Assembly: GCA_029891345.1 (NCBI GenBank)
Contig: CM056994.1
Coordinates: forward strand, 222,771,991-222,835,990
Direction of reading: 5' to 3'
Length of the DNA: 64,000 nt
From: Dryococelus australis
Lineage: Eukaryota > Arthropoda > Insecta > Phasmatodea > Phasmatidae
Shown: piece after piece, positions 34,027 through 44,970 of the stretch
Layout of the letters: each line of letters starts with the position of its first letter
How positions within the stretch are numbered: the stretch's first letter is position 1
Notes under the pieces: generated by a model
What the model was told of the DNA's origin: nothing
Databases searched by the model: none
Seen by the model: only the letters and a program-made list of their open reading frames with translations
Translations under genes and position numbers: made by a program

Positions 34027-34727
34027 AAGACTGTTCACAGTAAAGTGAGCACTTTTGAAATCAACCTTTGAAAAATATCACTGCCCCTTCCTGCGTATAT
34101 TTTAACGGACACAGTGACCGGTACGCGTCCAGTAAAGTTGGCAACGACGGAGAGAAAGTAGTTCCGTGTGTTATAATTAAATAAAAAAATATAAAGTAAA
34201 CATTTGTGAATGCTAAATTATTTAATTTTTTTAAATTGCATATTAGTGTATGAAGAAAACATTTTATTTCTGAAAAAAATTTACAGTTGCCCTTGGCCGA
34301 CGCACGAATGAAGTGATCAGTAGGGACATCTGATTTTCGCGAAAAGTTCCACGCAGGTTATGTTTCAATACTATATATTCACGTGCAGGTTTCTGTGGTT
34401 ATTTGCAGCTTCTCTATGTAACGAGTTAGTATGGTGTTTGACTGCGCCAACCAGTGTGACGTTACTGCAGAAGTAAACAGCTGTGATTCGCGGGCAGGCG
34501 TATGAGACGCGTAGCACGTAAAACTATCCAATTGCGAAATTGGATGTGAGCTTGAGTGTTTTGAAATATATCGTGACAAGAACTCTTTTCGCGGAAATCG
34601 GGTATCGCTAGTGATCAGACCCGTGTTAGCGGTAATTGTACATATGGTGGAAGTAGGCATACACAACATGCGTACAGGCAGATTATAAGCAGGGCTTTCA
34701 AAAGTGCTCATTTAACCGTGAACAACC
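34027..34727 (+). mobile_element. Type A MITE, forward, interrupted by a hAT-like MITE
   Basis: The left end AGACTGTTCACAGTAAAGTG follows TA. The copy runs to GCACGAATGAAGTGATCAG, is interrupted, and resumes ACCCGTGTTAGCGGTAATTG, matching the family sequence across the gap. The right end TCATTTAACCGTGAACAACC precedes TA. Confidence 0.9.
34321..34610. mobile_element. hAT-like MITE, 290 bp, nested in a type A MITE
   Basis: GTGATCAG lies on both sides (34313-34320 and 34611-34618). The left end is TAGGGACATCTGATTTTCGC and the right end reads GCGGAAATCGGGTATCGCTA, imperfect inverted repeats that extend into CGAAAAG and CTTTTCG. The host MITE reads continuously once the element and one duplication are removed. 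No transposase inside. The 110-codon minus-strand frame spans the host boundary and is chance. Confidence 0.92.
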
Positions 34728-34949
34728 TATACACTATTTCTGACTAGGTCGCAACGCAAATACTATATAATTAAGTAACGCAAAATTTAATTTTTTTGTA
34801 GAAGCAGCTAGTTTGGATTAAAACCAAATGTAAACAAACGTCACGTCAATGTTGAAACACTGTTTTACAGCAATTCTTGAGCCAATATTGGAGACATGCC
34901 GACATGCGCAGAGTACGAAATTCAACCCTGCACCTCATATCCATTAATA

Positions 34950-35163
34950 GGCTGTTCACAGTAAAGTGAGATTTTTGAAAGCCTTCTCACTTGGAATAAT
35001 AGTAAGTAAATATATTTTATTTTAACTTTGGACAACTTCCAAGTGCGGTGGAATATATACAGTATGTTTATTACTTACATGGCAATATGCGGTTAAGTAT
35101 AAACATGGCTGTGAGGAAAAAGTAGCTATTGCCTCAAAAGCGCTCACTTTACTGTGAACAGCC
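34950..35163 (+). mobile_element. Type B MITE, copy 3
   Basis: GGCTGTTCACAGTAAAGTGA follows TA, with AAATATATTTTATTTTAAC, AAGTGCGGTGGAATATATAC and GAGGAAAAAGTAGCTATTGC inside. The right end is GCTCACTTTACTGTGAACAG, with TG in place of TA after it. Confidence 0.9.
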
Positions 35164-37096
35164 TGTAGTGCATGATTCTCCCCCGCTCGCTGTAGTTCCA
35201 GCTAAACAGTAGCGACACATCTTGGGTGCAGAATGAGACTAACTTGCCGCTGTCGTTTTGCGTGTTATTAAAACATATTTCTTTGAACATTTTTTTTTTT
35301 TTTCGCGGTATTATGCAGAACTTCGGGGTGTACATCTTATGGTTTCATTTCCGCATCGTTTTACACGTAGCTATCTGAAAAATCATGCAAAATTTTTGGT
35401 GTTTGCGCCTTCTCAAAATATATATTCCATTCCACTTTATATATAAACATATTGTGCAGTCCAAAATAATAGTTTGCCCTTTTATGAGGGGAAAAGAAAA
35501 TCTTTTTCCCCAAATGTCGTAGCACTGTCATTAAACCACTTAATTTTAATTTCGTATGGTGCAGATATTTAAGGCACGCAGCAAGGTGAAACTTTTTTGT
35601 GTCCTTGTGGTACGGGTGCACTAAGGGTGTAATTAATTAGCACGCGTTTTAAATAACCAACTCCCTCGAGCGCGAAGAGTTATGTTGGCGTAGACTTTCT
35701 TTGCTTTGGTGCGTATTTAGTCGGGGGACTAAATAGATCAGCTTCATTTGTGTAGGTGGTAAGAAGTCTGCAGCGAAGTTTCATTGTCTGCACTGCTAGT
35801 TGTGCATGTATGTTATCAGACACCGCAGTCTGAAAATGGTCTCCACTACATGTATGTAATATGTTGTACGTCTTAAAAGTTGTATCCCTGACTCTTGTGG
35901 GAACTCGCTGGGAATACACATAGTACTTGTGTTTTGAAGCCCCGTGTAATTGAAGCACGTTCCAACGTAGCTTGGTGCCAGCCACATAAAGGAATTTTAG
36001 GAGCAATTGTTAAGTAGATGAACGTTTGAAGTACAAAACTTTTGTTAATGAGTGCGCCTCAGGATTTTCGAACTTCAACTGCGAAGAAAAAAAAACCAAT
36101 TTAAATAAATAATGAACTTTTCTTTCTAGCGGCACAAGACCAGAAGTCGTAAATCAGAAGGTTTTAGTTTTTGTTAGTACGGTTTAAATTCCATACGTGA
36201 TTACCACTTGTTACTTCAGTTACATCCGTGGTCATTTATAAGTGAAAACACTAATTGCATTTGAAGTTTGTTTAACCTTCGGTCGCAATTATAAGTGAAC
36301 CTACTGTATAATCAGGCGTTGGATGTACTGTTTGATTGCACCGATCTCGAACAGCCCTGGCCGTTCCTACACTTATCCGTTATTTTTGTCCAAGTGATTG
36401 TCGTTGCGCAAGTTTGAAACACACGTACAAAAATTGACCAGTTTATACTCACCCTTCAGTTTTATGAGCGTTTAGCCCGGTGTTTACTCGGCTTTATAAT
36501 TCGGTAATGGCTCATCTTGATGATGAAGGGACGACATATTTTTTCAGTCCCGAATGCGGAGATGACGTTTTTCACCAGTAATTTGTTTCGTTTCCCTGTG
36601 AAAACTTACTCTCTTCCCACTGCGGAATACTTTATCCTATATACACACATGTTAACCGTGTACATTGGCTCAACATTGGTGCGTTTTTAGTTAATGTATT
36701 TTTGTCTTTTTTATGTAATTTTTGTTTGTTCTTTCCGAGATACAATAGATCTACTAAATGGTGTATGTAAAAAAAAAGTTAATTCGTGTACTCAGATTGC
36801 AGCAGTCATTCAAAGGCAGCACTTTTTCAACTTCTCAGATTTCCCCGAACTCTTTGAGAATCTGAAATGAAATAATAAGGACTAAAGGAAAATACTTCGT
36901 AGGACGCCGGAAAACAACAGAGAAAAAGTGTGTCGAATTGCAGATACTAATCGAGAGCTCTCCCGCTTGCACAAAGTTTTCCACTGAAAGGAAGTTGCTG
37001 AGTCCAGACAACGCAAAAGAATACATTTCGTCAGCCTTGCCAACGAAACTTACAAGTCGTAATTCGTCCCAACGAGGTAAGGTGGCGGCAGTGGTA
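35164..37096. other. Intergenic DNA
   Basis: Mixed AT-rich DNA. TCGAACAGCCCTGG at about 36348-36361 resembles one end of a hAT-like element such as that at 28987, but no partner was found. The 108-codon minus-strand frame at 35680-36006 has no recognised motif. Confidence 0.4.
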
Positions 37097-37295
37097 CACA
37101 TTCGGATTCGCGTTCGGCAAGACCTGAATTTGTCTCCCTGTCCGGATATCCCGATGTCGATTTTCAGTTGCTTTACGAAATCAGTCAGGGCGAATGCTAG
37201 GACGATTCCTTAGTACAACCTATGTCCGATTCCTTGAACTCTGTTCTCTTGCTTCTCTGAGCGACTTGCCCCGTCTGTAATGGCCTCTCTATCGA
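37097..37295 (+). repeat. SINE family S2, copy 3
   Basis: GGATTCGCGTTCGGCAAGAC, then GGATATCCCGATGTCGATT, CGAAATCAGTCAGGGCGAAT and TCTCTGAGCGACTTGCCCC follow the order of the SINE at 7309 (CGCATTCGGAAGGACC, TCATCTTGATTTAGG, GGCGAATGTTGG, ATGAGCAACTCACCCC). The B-box region has decayed. Confidence 0.7.
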
Positions 37296-37347
37296 CGCTG
37301 CTACTGCTGCCACTACAACAGCAACAAGAGGGGAAACAAAAATTAAC

Positions 37348-37387
37348 TGTTTATAGGCTACTTTTAAAATCAATCTTTGAAAAAAAA
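37348..37387 (+). mobile_element. Fragment of a type A MITE left end
   Basis: TATAGGCTACTTTTAAAATCAATCTTTGAAAA matches the family left end with about 16 bp of the inverted repeat deleted. No right end follows. Confidence 0.5.
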
Positions 37388-37495
37388 CCGCCAATGCATT
37401 ATCTTAGTTAAGCTGGCAGCGTATTAAGTAAAAATGTACATTAACTCATGTTGGTGTTTTTTTTTACACTTTTTTTCAATTGACTGATTTGTATA

Positions 37496-37917
37496 GCTTG
37501 TTCACGATAAAATGAGAACTTTAGAAAGCCCTGCTTGAGATCTACTCGCATGCACGTGTTGTGTATTCTTCCGTCTTATGTAAAATGTACATTGCCAAGG
37601 GCCTCATCACTTTATTCATGCGTCGGTCAAGTGAAATTGTGAAATTGTTAAGATAGGAAATATTTTACAGAATTTGCTCATTTTTGCATTTCGATGCATC
37701 AAAGAAACAGAAAGCGAAAGAAATGATTTAAATTATCACAAATGTTTACCTAACACTTTCTATTCGACGTTAAGATACGGAACTACATTCTCTTCATCGT
37801 TACTAACTTTACTGGTCGCATGTCACACAGCGCGCCCTTTAAAATATGTGCAGGTAGTAGTAGTGACTTTTTTCTAAGGTTGAGTTCAAAAGTGCTCACT
37901 TTATCGTGAACAGCTTT
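37496..37917 (-). mobile_element. Type A TA-flanked MITE, copy 7
   Basis: Reverse copy: TA, then GCTTGTTCACGATAAAATGA at the left, AAGCCCTGCTTGAGATCTAC, GCGTCGGTCAAGTGAAATTG and CTAACTTTACTGGTCGCATG inside, and CTCACTTTATCGTGAACAGC, then TTTTA, at the right. Confidence 0.92.
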
Positions 37918-37957
37918 TAACAACACATTTAGCCGCCTAACAATTCGCATATTCACT

Positions 37958-38100
37958 TGACTGACGCGGCCGCGATGCCACTGGCCGGCGGGTCTTCTTT
38001 CGACCTTGCATTCCAACGCTGCTCCACACACACCTCGTTCCATCCTAATCGGCTCTTAAAACCGCGATGTTAAGAGCCGCCCGCCAAACCTCTCCAATAC
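37958..38100 (+). repeat. SINE family S1, 5'-truncated copy
   Basis: GATGCCACTGGCCGGCGGGT, then TTGCATTCCAACGCTGCTCC, CACCTCGTTCCATCCTAATC, GGCTCTTAAAACCGCGATGT and TAAGAGCCGCCCGCCAAACC. This is the body and 3' end of S1 without its tRNA-like head, which is the usual truncation pattern of retroposed copies. Confidence 0.8.
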
Positions 38101-38658
38101 AATCAATCCAGTTGACTCTTTTTAACACGTGTTAAATGTCTGCACACGAATCACGTATAGGAGCCGTGCCGATGTTGCCGGATTCGGAGTGCCCCGGTCA
38201 AATATGAAAACGCCTTCTCAAGCAGACAGCAGCCGATGGCAATAGACAAACTACTGTTGGGTGCTTATAGTGCTGAAGGCCAGCGAGGTCTCTTATTATT
38301 TTGCGAAAAATCACTAGCTCTAAAAATTGCATCAAAGGGACGACACACCGCATTCGTGCGCACTCGGTGGAATCATATTTCACATGAGAACTATTTCTTA
38401 CTAGGTATTACCAACAAACCTATATTTTCTCACTGTTTTCATTCGTATTAATAATGAATGAAATATTATAATTTACAGATAAAATATAAATAAAAGTTGA
38501 ATTTAACCGCAAACAAGGTATTTATAGAACACACGTATAAAACGTTTGTGAAACACGGCATATTTAGGAAACAATGGGAAATGTTATACACGGGGTAGTT
38601 TTTCAAAGGTTTGATTGAAAAGGTGTGACGGAACCGCAAGTGGACTAACCACGTTTAA

Positions 38659-38862
38659 ACTATAAATCGCAGCAAGTGCGCATCCGGCGTCGTACAGTAC
38701 GCGGGGCCGGCAAGTCGTCGACGGCGGCTACGCCAGCTGGCCGCGCGACCCTCACGTGAAGCCACGGCGATCAAGGTCAACGAAGAGAAGGTGAAAGTTG
38801 TCTGGACGGACGACCACGTTGACTCGGCTTGGTACACGCCGCCAATGAAGCGACGTAGCTAA
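38659..38862 (+). other. Possible coding exon, mitochondrial-type sequence
   Basis: This 68-codon open segment lacks a start codon, is much richer in G and C than its neighbours and reads plausibly as protein. A basic, Arg-rich part (SRRRLRQLAARPSREATA) is followed by IKVNEEKVKVVWTDDHVDSA. An Arg-rich lead followed by KVVW-D-type sequence recalls, from memory, the start of gamma-butyrobetaine or trimethyllysine dioxygenases, whose N-terminal domain has such a strand. That resemblance is weak. A splice donor GTACAC at 38832 would cut after the DSA residues, and an acceptor-like CGCAG lies at about 38668-38672. No ATG is in frame upstream. It may be an exon of a gene continuing outside the window, or chance in a GC-rich patch. 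Confidence 0.25.
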
Positions 38863-39496
38863 CGACGGGCAGTTCCCTGGTTAGCGGGCCCCGCGCAATT
38901 GCTAGACTGCACCGCTGGACCGCTTTAAATTAAGGGGGCCCGCTCCCCTAGCAAATGCTTTTTGGGGTCGATAGGCTTAAGTCATTTATGACTTCTGCAC
39001 TTACCTCGGTAGTTTTATGATCTTGGTGAGATGGATGGGCGCCCTTATGTGAGTACATGGATGGATGATATTAAAAATGTTTCGTTTGGACATAGGGGAT
39101 TTTTCCTTATCTCTCCCCCCCTCCAACCCCGGGACAAAGCACTCGTCTAGATGCCAAGGCGGTGGGGTGAGAAGGGAGTTTTGCCATCTGGATGTAGTAT
39201 CGTTTAGGAGAATGTGCCGCTCGCATTTCCGCTCCCTAGGCGAGCTCTGTCGCTGGTTTTTCCCCTTAATGGGGTTACGGATGTTGTGCCTACTGTTGGC
39301 CTAGGCGAGGAATAAGCCGTTTAGATGTTGAGGCGTAATACTATTAAGGACGTAATTGGCATTGTGACGTTACGTATGTGCTTTTGTGTGCGTGTTTCTT
39401 CACAGTTAATCCGCTTTGTGGGGGCAATGGTGAGGAGAGGCTCACAATTACTCTCATCCATCACCCAAATAAAATTAAAAATTTATATTTTCTAGT
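38863..39496. other. Unclassified GC-balanced stretch, possible retroelement 3' end
   Basis: About 38990-39465 is more GC-balanced than the neighbouring DNA and ends in AATAAAATTAAAAATTTATA-like DNA. That recalls the 3' untranslated end of a non-LTR retrotransposon, but I see no reverse transcriptase and no second copy here. The 79-codon frame at 39065-39304 is unrecognised. Confidence 0.25.
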
Positions 39497-39534
39497 GTGT
39501 GTGTAGGTGTATATATATATACATATATAGTGTT

Positions 39535-39570
<36 letters not shown>
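39497..39570. repeat. Compound TG/TA/CA microsatellite
   Basis: GTGTGTGTAGGTGTATATAT through TATATATACACACACACACA. The halves are complementary, so the stretch can fold. Confidence 0.9.
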
Positions 39571-39572
<2 letters not shown>

Positions 39573-41420
39573 TACTTCGCAATATTTTCCCATGTTTTAT
39601 ACATTGTAGCTAAATATAAGTTACAAAATGCTTGCTGGGTATCACTTATTACTGATATGTTTTTTTTTATACTAGCCACTTCAATTTAATTCTTACCTCC
39701 GTGCAGAAACATATATTACATTTGCTGAGGACGTCACTGAATTATTACTTTATTATTTCCTCTACCCGGTATTACATAAGGTTGGCATCCATGACTGCCA
39801 AATTTCCGCTATTTTTTGTTACTTTTTTTATGCCGCCATATGGTGTAATACAATCATGCTTATTTTAAGCACTATTAAAAATATGTTAGAACTGAAAATC
39901 TAAACCACAAAATTACAAGTGTTTAATTAAAACACTATACGATTTTATTTGTAAGTTTGTTATTTGCACAAATTCAGATACGGAACATTTGATTAATATG
40001 AATCTGCTTATTATATTCTCACTCATTACACTTCGATTGAACGTAAATGTAGTAGTTTACGATTTAAAAGCAATTACGATATGACAAAACATCAAGTTTA
40101 AAATTCCCCTTAATAGAATTTTATTTTCTAAACTCACTTTTAAAAGTGAACTTATGTGTGGAAATTCTCAAGTTCAAATGACAAGATGTTTTTAGGGTTT
40201 TGAATGGACGCCAGTAACATAAGCCACATCCATTGTATTTGAATGGTTTCGGAATATGACTATTGAATAACGTTGGGTTCCTGTAAAAGAATTGGACTAT
40301 GATACAATTTTGCTACGACGGTAGCTCGTGTAATGAGTTAAATATCTGAATTATTTTCTTTATTATAGTTTCTAAATATATTCTATGGGTTTTGTTTGAA
40401 TAACCGTTATATTATCAAAATTTATTCACATAGAAAATAAGTTAAATATAAAGGTTTCCCGAATGATTAGAAACTAGAAATGTCGTGTGGTATATTGTGT
40501 ACAGCTGTGACAACTAATAGAGAATGGTTAGGTTTTGCAATAAAAATTTGTCGAGACTTAATGCATTTTCAGGAATAACCGATCACATTTCGGACTTTAG
40601 TTACGAGAACATGGCCACAACGACTTTAACTGAAAAATTCGTGCTTTTATTTTTTCCACACCATTCCGTATAATGAGTTAATACGATTTTTTTTCTCTTT
40701 TTCAAACCTCGCATACTACAGCATTAAGCAGGGAATTTCAATAGTCTGTAATCTTTGATACAGTATTGTTATTGACAATTCCTTGCTTCCACTATTGGAT
40801 CACAGCTCTAACAAGAAATGAACACACTATGTTGTACAGGAAGAATTATGACATTGATTCCCACCGAATTCTTCAAAAAAGTAATGTGATTAAAAAAATC
40901 GAGCACTTTTGGTTTTTTCACTACGTCTCACGATACTGCCCAAAATTACAGACGTAAATTGTAAATTGTTCTTAAATCGTTGACCTAACGCGTATAACTC
41001 TTTCTATGCGAGTAGTAAGTTTACGTTGATGTTGCATGAAGTTTTCAGTTTACTTTATTAAAAAAAAAAATTAGTTCTGTGATATTACCTGTGCGTGAGG
41101 TTCTCCCGTTTTTTTATTTGAACGTGTGAACTTGGCCTTCGCTAAACTGATTAGTCTAATACTTCGTACTAAAGAGAGAAAAAATCTGTAAGTTATATAT
41201 ACATATATATGTATATATATGCCTGTATAGCTTCTCCGATGAGGGCCCCATTTCATCACTACGTATGGTAATTTCGATTTCGGCGATCAGTCTTGACGGT
41301 TAGAGGTCACATAGGAACTAACTGACATCATTCGCAATAACGCAAAACATAAGTACCAAGGCACTGCTTCAAAAAGGACAGGTCATATGCCAGTGTCAAA
41401 TGTACGAAACGTTGTACTGG
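39571..41420. other. AT-rich stretch without recognised features
   Basis: One of the most AT-rich parts of the window. A TATA palindrome lies at 41195-41220. No shared repeat or coding segment recognised. Confidence 0.5.
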
Positions 41421-41572
41421 AGTGGCAGAGGTGGTCTAGTGGTCAGACTACCAGCCTTCCACTTAGGCGAACCGGGTTCGATTCCCGACTTGGTTGCTCC
41501 CGGATTTCCGCACGTGAGAATCGTGCCGGACTATGGCGCTGAGGGCGACTCCTAGGTTAGACCCGTGATATA
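41421..41572 (+). repeat. tRNA-derived SINE, S1-related, short copy
   Basis: GCAGAGGTGGTCTAGTGGTC followed by AGACTACCAGCCTTCCACTT gives a good A box (TGGTCTAGTGG). CGGGTTCGATTCCCGACTTG is a near-perfect B box. The body CTCCCGGATTTCCGCACGTG, AGAATCGTGCCGGAC continues as S1, then departs after CTATGGCGCTGAGGG. It has the best-preserved promoter boxes of all copies here. Confidence 0.8.
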
Positions 41573-42272
41573 TCAGCAGAACACTTTTGTCGACAAATTT
41601 TGTAGCGAACATATCCGACATCAGAACGTCAGTGTTTAGCTATTTCTTGAAACTAGCATACTTATTGACTATGTGAGTGACAAGTCAGTGGACATCCAAG
41701 TACGCTCGTTGATATAAATAGCAATCCTGGAGCGAAATGTAAGTTGAACAAAAATATGAATACTTACAACCACGACACGACAGGTAACAGGAAAAATAAA
41801 ACAACCATAATAAGAAGAAAAGATATTTTCTTCGAAAAAAAAATACTAACAGCTGTAACGTCCCCAAACAAAAGCACTACAATAAGGGACTTACACAAAG
41901 TTCCTTTGTTTTGGGCATGTTACTTCAGGATATTCTTACAGTTGACGTGCTTAAAAAAAGTAAAGAAGCTGCCGAAGGCAAATATAACTTCGATACGGGA
42001 ATTACATCAGCTTTATTATTTTGCGCCAATTAATACCCCAAGTTACGATCTCTGTCTGGCTAAGGCTCGCAGTCTGTTGTACAGAGGACATCTCATTAGC
42101 TGTTGTCAACACCGCGAGGTATTATGCTGCGACGTCTATTCTCATCAAGTGGTACGGAACAGTCGTAACATTTTCTGAACAAGGGGAAGTTTTGTTGAAA
42201 TTTGGTCGACACCCTAGTACATCACTTGTCCAAAATGATTCGCTCGATAATAACCCGAAAAAATTAATTATA
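41573..42272. other. Intergenic DNA
   Basis: Contains a 144-codon plus-strand frame (41744-42178) that is Lys- and Asn-rich at first and has no recognised domain. I treat it as chance. Confidence 0.4.
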
Positions 42273-43413
42273 TGCTAAATATGTCAAATAAGCACTTTTG
42301 AAAGCTTGGTTAAGATATACTTGTATGCATGTTGTGTATTCTTCTGCCTAATGTAAAATTAGCATTTTCACGGGCATCACTTTATTCATGCGTCGGTTAA
42401 GTGAAACTGTGAAATTATTAGAAAAGGTGTAGTGCCGCGGGCACTCCGCAAGCTTTCCAGTTCAGAGAGAGAACATTTTAGTGAAGTATTTTCGCAACTT
42501 ATCAGGTTCTGAGGTGCCTGCAACAAGAAGCTGTATCCGCTCTAGTACTGCCTGCGGTGATTTTAGCACCGCATGACTACGATTGCTAACCACGTTTGAC
42601 GGGAAATACGTCCTGTTATTAATGGTATTTTCGTCCCATGACTCCTGGAATCACGCGCTGTACCACGTGCTATTTTCCTGTCACATGATTTCGATACCAC
42701 ACTTTGGGGCCGTGTGCAAAGTTCCATTTCATTGGTTGACGCCCTAACCTTGGTCTCTCATTGGTTGGCTACTCTTCTCGCCATGACTTCTCATTGGTAA
42801 GAGACTGCTCATGCGCGACTTCTTGGTGGAGGGAGACTTCTCCCCATTACACCCATGTTGCTTTATTATGCCATGCACGGCCTGAGGAAGAGAGACTTCA
42901 GCAGAGGACACCAGAGACTGCACATAACCGTCTGGGACGACTCGCCTGAGCTGCGCTGAGACTCCACTCTCCTTCACCACTGCTATTATATCATGTTATT
43001 GCTTCTACTGCGGTTATTATTTTATTTTATATTAACAATTCCCATGTCGTCTTCCGCCACATCGCCAAGTAAGTAGATGTATAATTAAAAGCGTAACAGT
43101 TTCAGTGTTTGATTTAATTCAAAGTGTTAAATTGACAGCTTATTACTTATTGAGTGTTTGTGCTCAGCCCTAGATCGCTCGAGCACCACAAAGGTAATGT
43201 TTTTCAAATTTGCTAATCTTTACACTCTGATGCATTAAAGAAGTATAAAGCGAAATAAATTTAATAAGTTGGCACAAATGATTACCTAACACTTTATATT
43301 CGACGATAAGATATGGAACTACTTCCCATCCATCGTTAAACTGTATGCAGACAGGAACAGTAACTTTTTCCTGAGGTTATTTCAAAAGTGCTCACTCTAT
43401 CGTGAACAGTCTT
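42273..43413 (-). mobile_element. Type A MITE, reverse, interrupted by a putative solo LTR
   Basis: The left part runs from a diverged end near TATGCTAAATATGTC through GAAAGCTTGGTTAAGATATA, TTTATTCATGCGTCGGTTAA and GAAATTATTAGAA. It resumes at 43191 with AAGGTAATGTTTTTCAAATT, CTAACACTTTATATTCGACG and TCACTCTATCGTGAACAGTC before TTTA. The middle part around CCAACTTTACTGGGCGCATG is deleted. Confidence 0.85.
42428..43190. mobile_element. Putative solo LTR, 763 bp
   Basis: It begins TGTAGTGCCGCGGGCAC and ends GATCGCTCGAGCACCACA, so it has TG...CA ends with short inverted repeats (TGTRGTGC). AAGG lies on both sides (42424-42427 and 43191-43194). It interrupts a MITE whose sequence resumes cleanly. 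It has no open frame longer than 78 codons. TG...CA ends with a 4-bp duplication and no internal retroelement genes fit a solo LTR left by recombination between two LTRs. The retroelement family is unknown. Confidence 0.75.
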
Positions 43414-43857
43414 TATGTAGTGCACAACGCAGATTTAACTTTTGAGGATTTTAGTGCGGTTTGAGTTGTGCTACAAGACTTAGAAAAAATTTCATTCTGA
43501 TTGAAAATCCAGATGGTGTTCCCGCATGAGGCAGGGGAAGGCTAAGTAGAAACGGATACCGCACCCGAGGGCCAGTCCGAAGAAAGGATCCGGTGAGATG
43601 AGATGCGGGCGGAGACGAAGTGGAGCTGATTGGAGAGTGGCTCTCAAGGCTGTTACCTGGTTTCAAAGCCGTGTTAACATTTAAATGAAAAATTACTGAA
43701 AACCGAATTGTTATATATGCCTCGATACAGAGCTTGGGGGTGTGTTTCAATATTATATCTTCAAAATTATCTTCAAGTAACCGAATTTCATTAACATGTA
43801 GCCATTTGCATATACCAAATTCTTACTGCTTTTAAACCAGGCAACTGCTTTAAAATC
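43414..43857. other. Intergenic DNA
   Basis: About 43500-43640 is GC-balanced, with a faint likeness to SINE body phrases (GGTGAGATGAGATGCGGG) but no clear boxes. Confidence 0.35.
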
Positions 43858-44072
43858 GTTCTCTTGAGAGCCGATGAGGGTGAAGTGAGGTGAGTATGGA
43901 GCACCACCGGAATGGAAGTGCGGGGGAAACAGGAGATCCCTGATAAACCCGCCGACCAACTGCATCGCATTCCCACATGCAAAAATCTGGTAGCGACTCC
44001 GCCGGGTATCGGACCCGGTTTCGCCTTGGTGCGATACGAGCAGTCTGACCACTACACCACCGTGGCCCCGAG
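43858..44072 (-). repeat. tRNA-derived SINE, family S1, copy 4
   Basis: On the minus strand: CGGGGCCACGGTGGTGTAGT, then GGTCAGACTGCTCG, a B-box-like GGGTCCGATACCC, AGATTTTTGCATGTGGGAAT, ATGCAGTTGGTCGGCGGGTT, CTCCTGTTTCCCCCGC, GGTGGTGCTCCATACTCACC and CTCACTTCACCCTCATCGGC. Nearly full length. Confidence 0.85.
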
Positions 44073-44263
44073 ATGAAGTGGAATGAGGATGGAGGAAACA
44101 GGAGAGCCCCGAGAAAACACCTACACCACGACAGTGTCAGCTACACTCCCTACATTACAACGCGTAGCCGAAAAACTCCTGCTCGACGTGGTCTGGGATC
44201 GAACTGGTTATCGAGAACTGGGAGACCTTTGTCCAGCCAACTGAGCTAAACACGGGTCCTCTC
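44073..44263 (-). repeat. Second SINE with a different tRNA-like head
   Basis: The minus-strand head CCCGTGTTTAGCTCAGTTGG, then B-box-like CAGTTCGATCCCAG, differs from S1, but its far end (GTGTTTTCTCGGGGCTCTCC, TGTTTCCTCCATCCTCATTC) is S1 body. A 5' head swap or recombination between SINE families explains this. TTTAGCTCAGTTGGC is close to a canonical A box. Confidence 0.7.
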
Positions 44264-44275
44264 ATTCTGATTATA

Positions 44276-44699
44276 GGCTATGCACAGTAAAATGAGCACT
44301 TTTTTGAAAGCCCTGCTTAAGATCTACTTGTTTGCACGTTGTGTATTCTTCCGTCTTATGTAATATTAACATTGCCATGGGCCTCATCACTTTATTCGCA
44401 CGTAGGTCAAGTGAAACTGTGAAAGTATTAGATCAGGAAATACCTTACAAATCTGCTAATTTTTACACTTCTGCACATAAAAAAAAGAAATCGACAGAAA
44501 TAATTTTAAGCTATCACGAATGGTTTTCTAATACTTTTTATTCTACATTAAGATATAGAACTACATTCCATCCATCATTACCAACTTTACTGGGCGAATG
44601 TCACTAAGAGCGGCCATTTATATATATGCATGCAAGGGAAGTGACTTTTTTCTAAGGTTCATTCATTTATTAAGTGTTTACTTTATCGTGAACAGCCTT
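44276..44699 (-). mobile_element. Type A TA-flanked MITE, copy 9
   Basis: Reverse copy: TA, then GGCTATGCACAGTAAAATGA, with CCCTGCTTAAGATCTACTTG, CCATGGGCCTCATCACTTTA and CCAACTTTACTGGGCGAATG inside, and TACTTTATCGTGAACAGCC, then TTTA, at the right. The 91-codon frame inside is chance, although similar frames recur in other copies because the elements are related. Confidence 0.92.
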
Positions 44700-44728
44700 T
44701 AACCATTTTAATATTTCTTACGTATAAA

Positions 44729-44970
44729 TAGAGACATGATGAATTCGCAGATTCATTTTCAGGTAGGCTAGAATGCAAAACACGTGTGTTTATATAACTT
44801 TAGCCATTGGTCCAGACGGTGTTTGACACCTCCTGGAGAACGCTGGCCCAATCGTCGCCTTCCACCGTGACAGCAGACAACCAATGCACAGTTGATATCT
44901 GCTTATGTGTACATAAGACTGTAGAGTCTAGCCTGCAGGTCACACAATTCGCGAATTTTTCAGGCCTCTA
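44729..44970. mobile_element. hAT-like MITE, sibling of 45198
   Basis: The left end TAGAGACATGATGAATTCGC and right end CGCGAATTTTTCAGGCCTCTA match the ends of the element at 45198. The flanking 8-mers CGTATAAA and TGAATAAA agree at 5 of 8 positions, as expected of an old duplication. The 242-bp interior is only partly similar to its sibling. Confidence 0.7.

Noticed and set aside
36345..36365. A hAT-like element end (TCGAACAGCCCTGG)
   Set aside because: No matching opposite end or duplication was found within a kilobase on either side.
41421..41500. A functional tRNA gene
   Set aside because: A and B boxes are good, but the acceptor stem does not pair and the sequence continues into the S1 SINE body.
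41744..42178. A 144-codon open frame as a host gene
   Set aside because: No recognisable domain, skewed AT-driven composition and no splice or start context.
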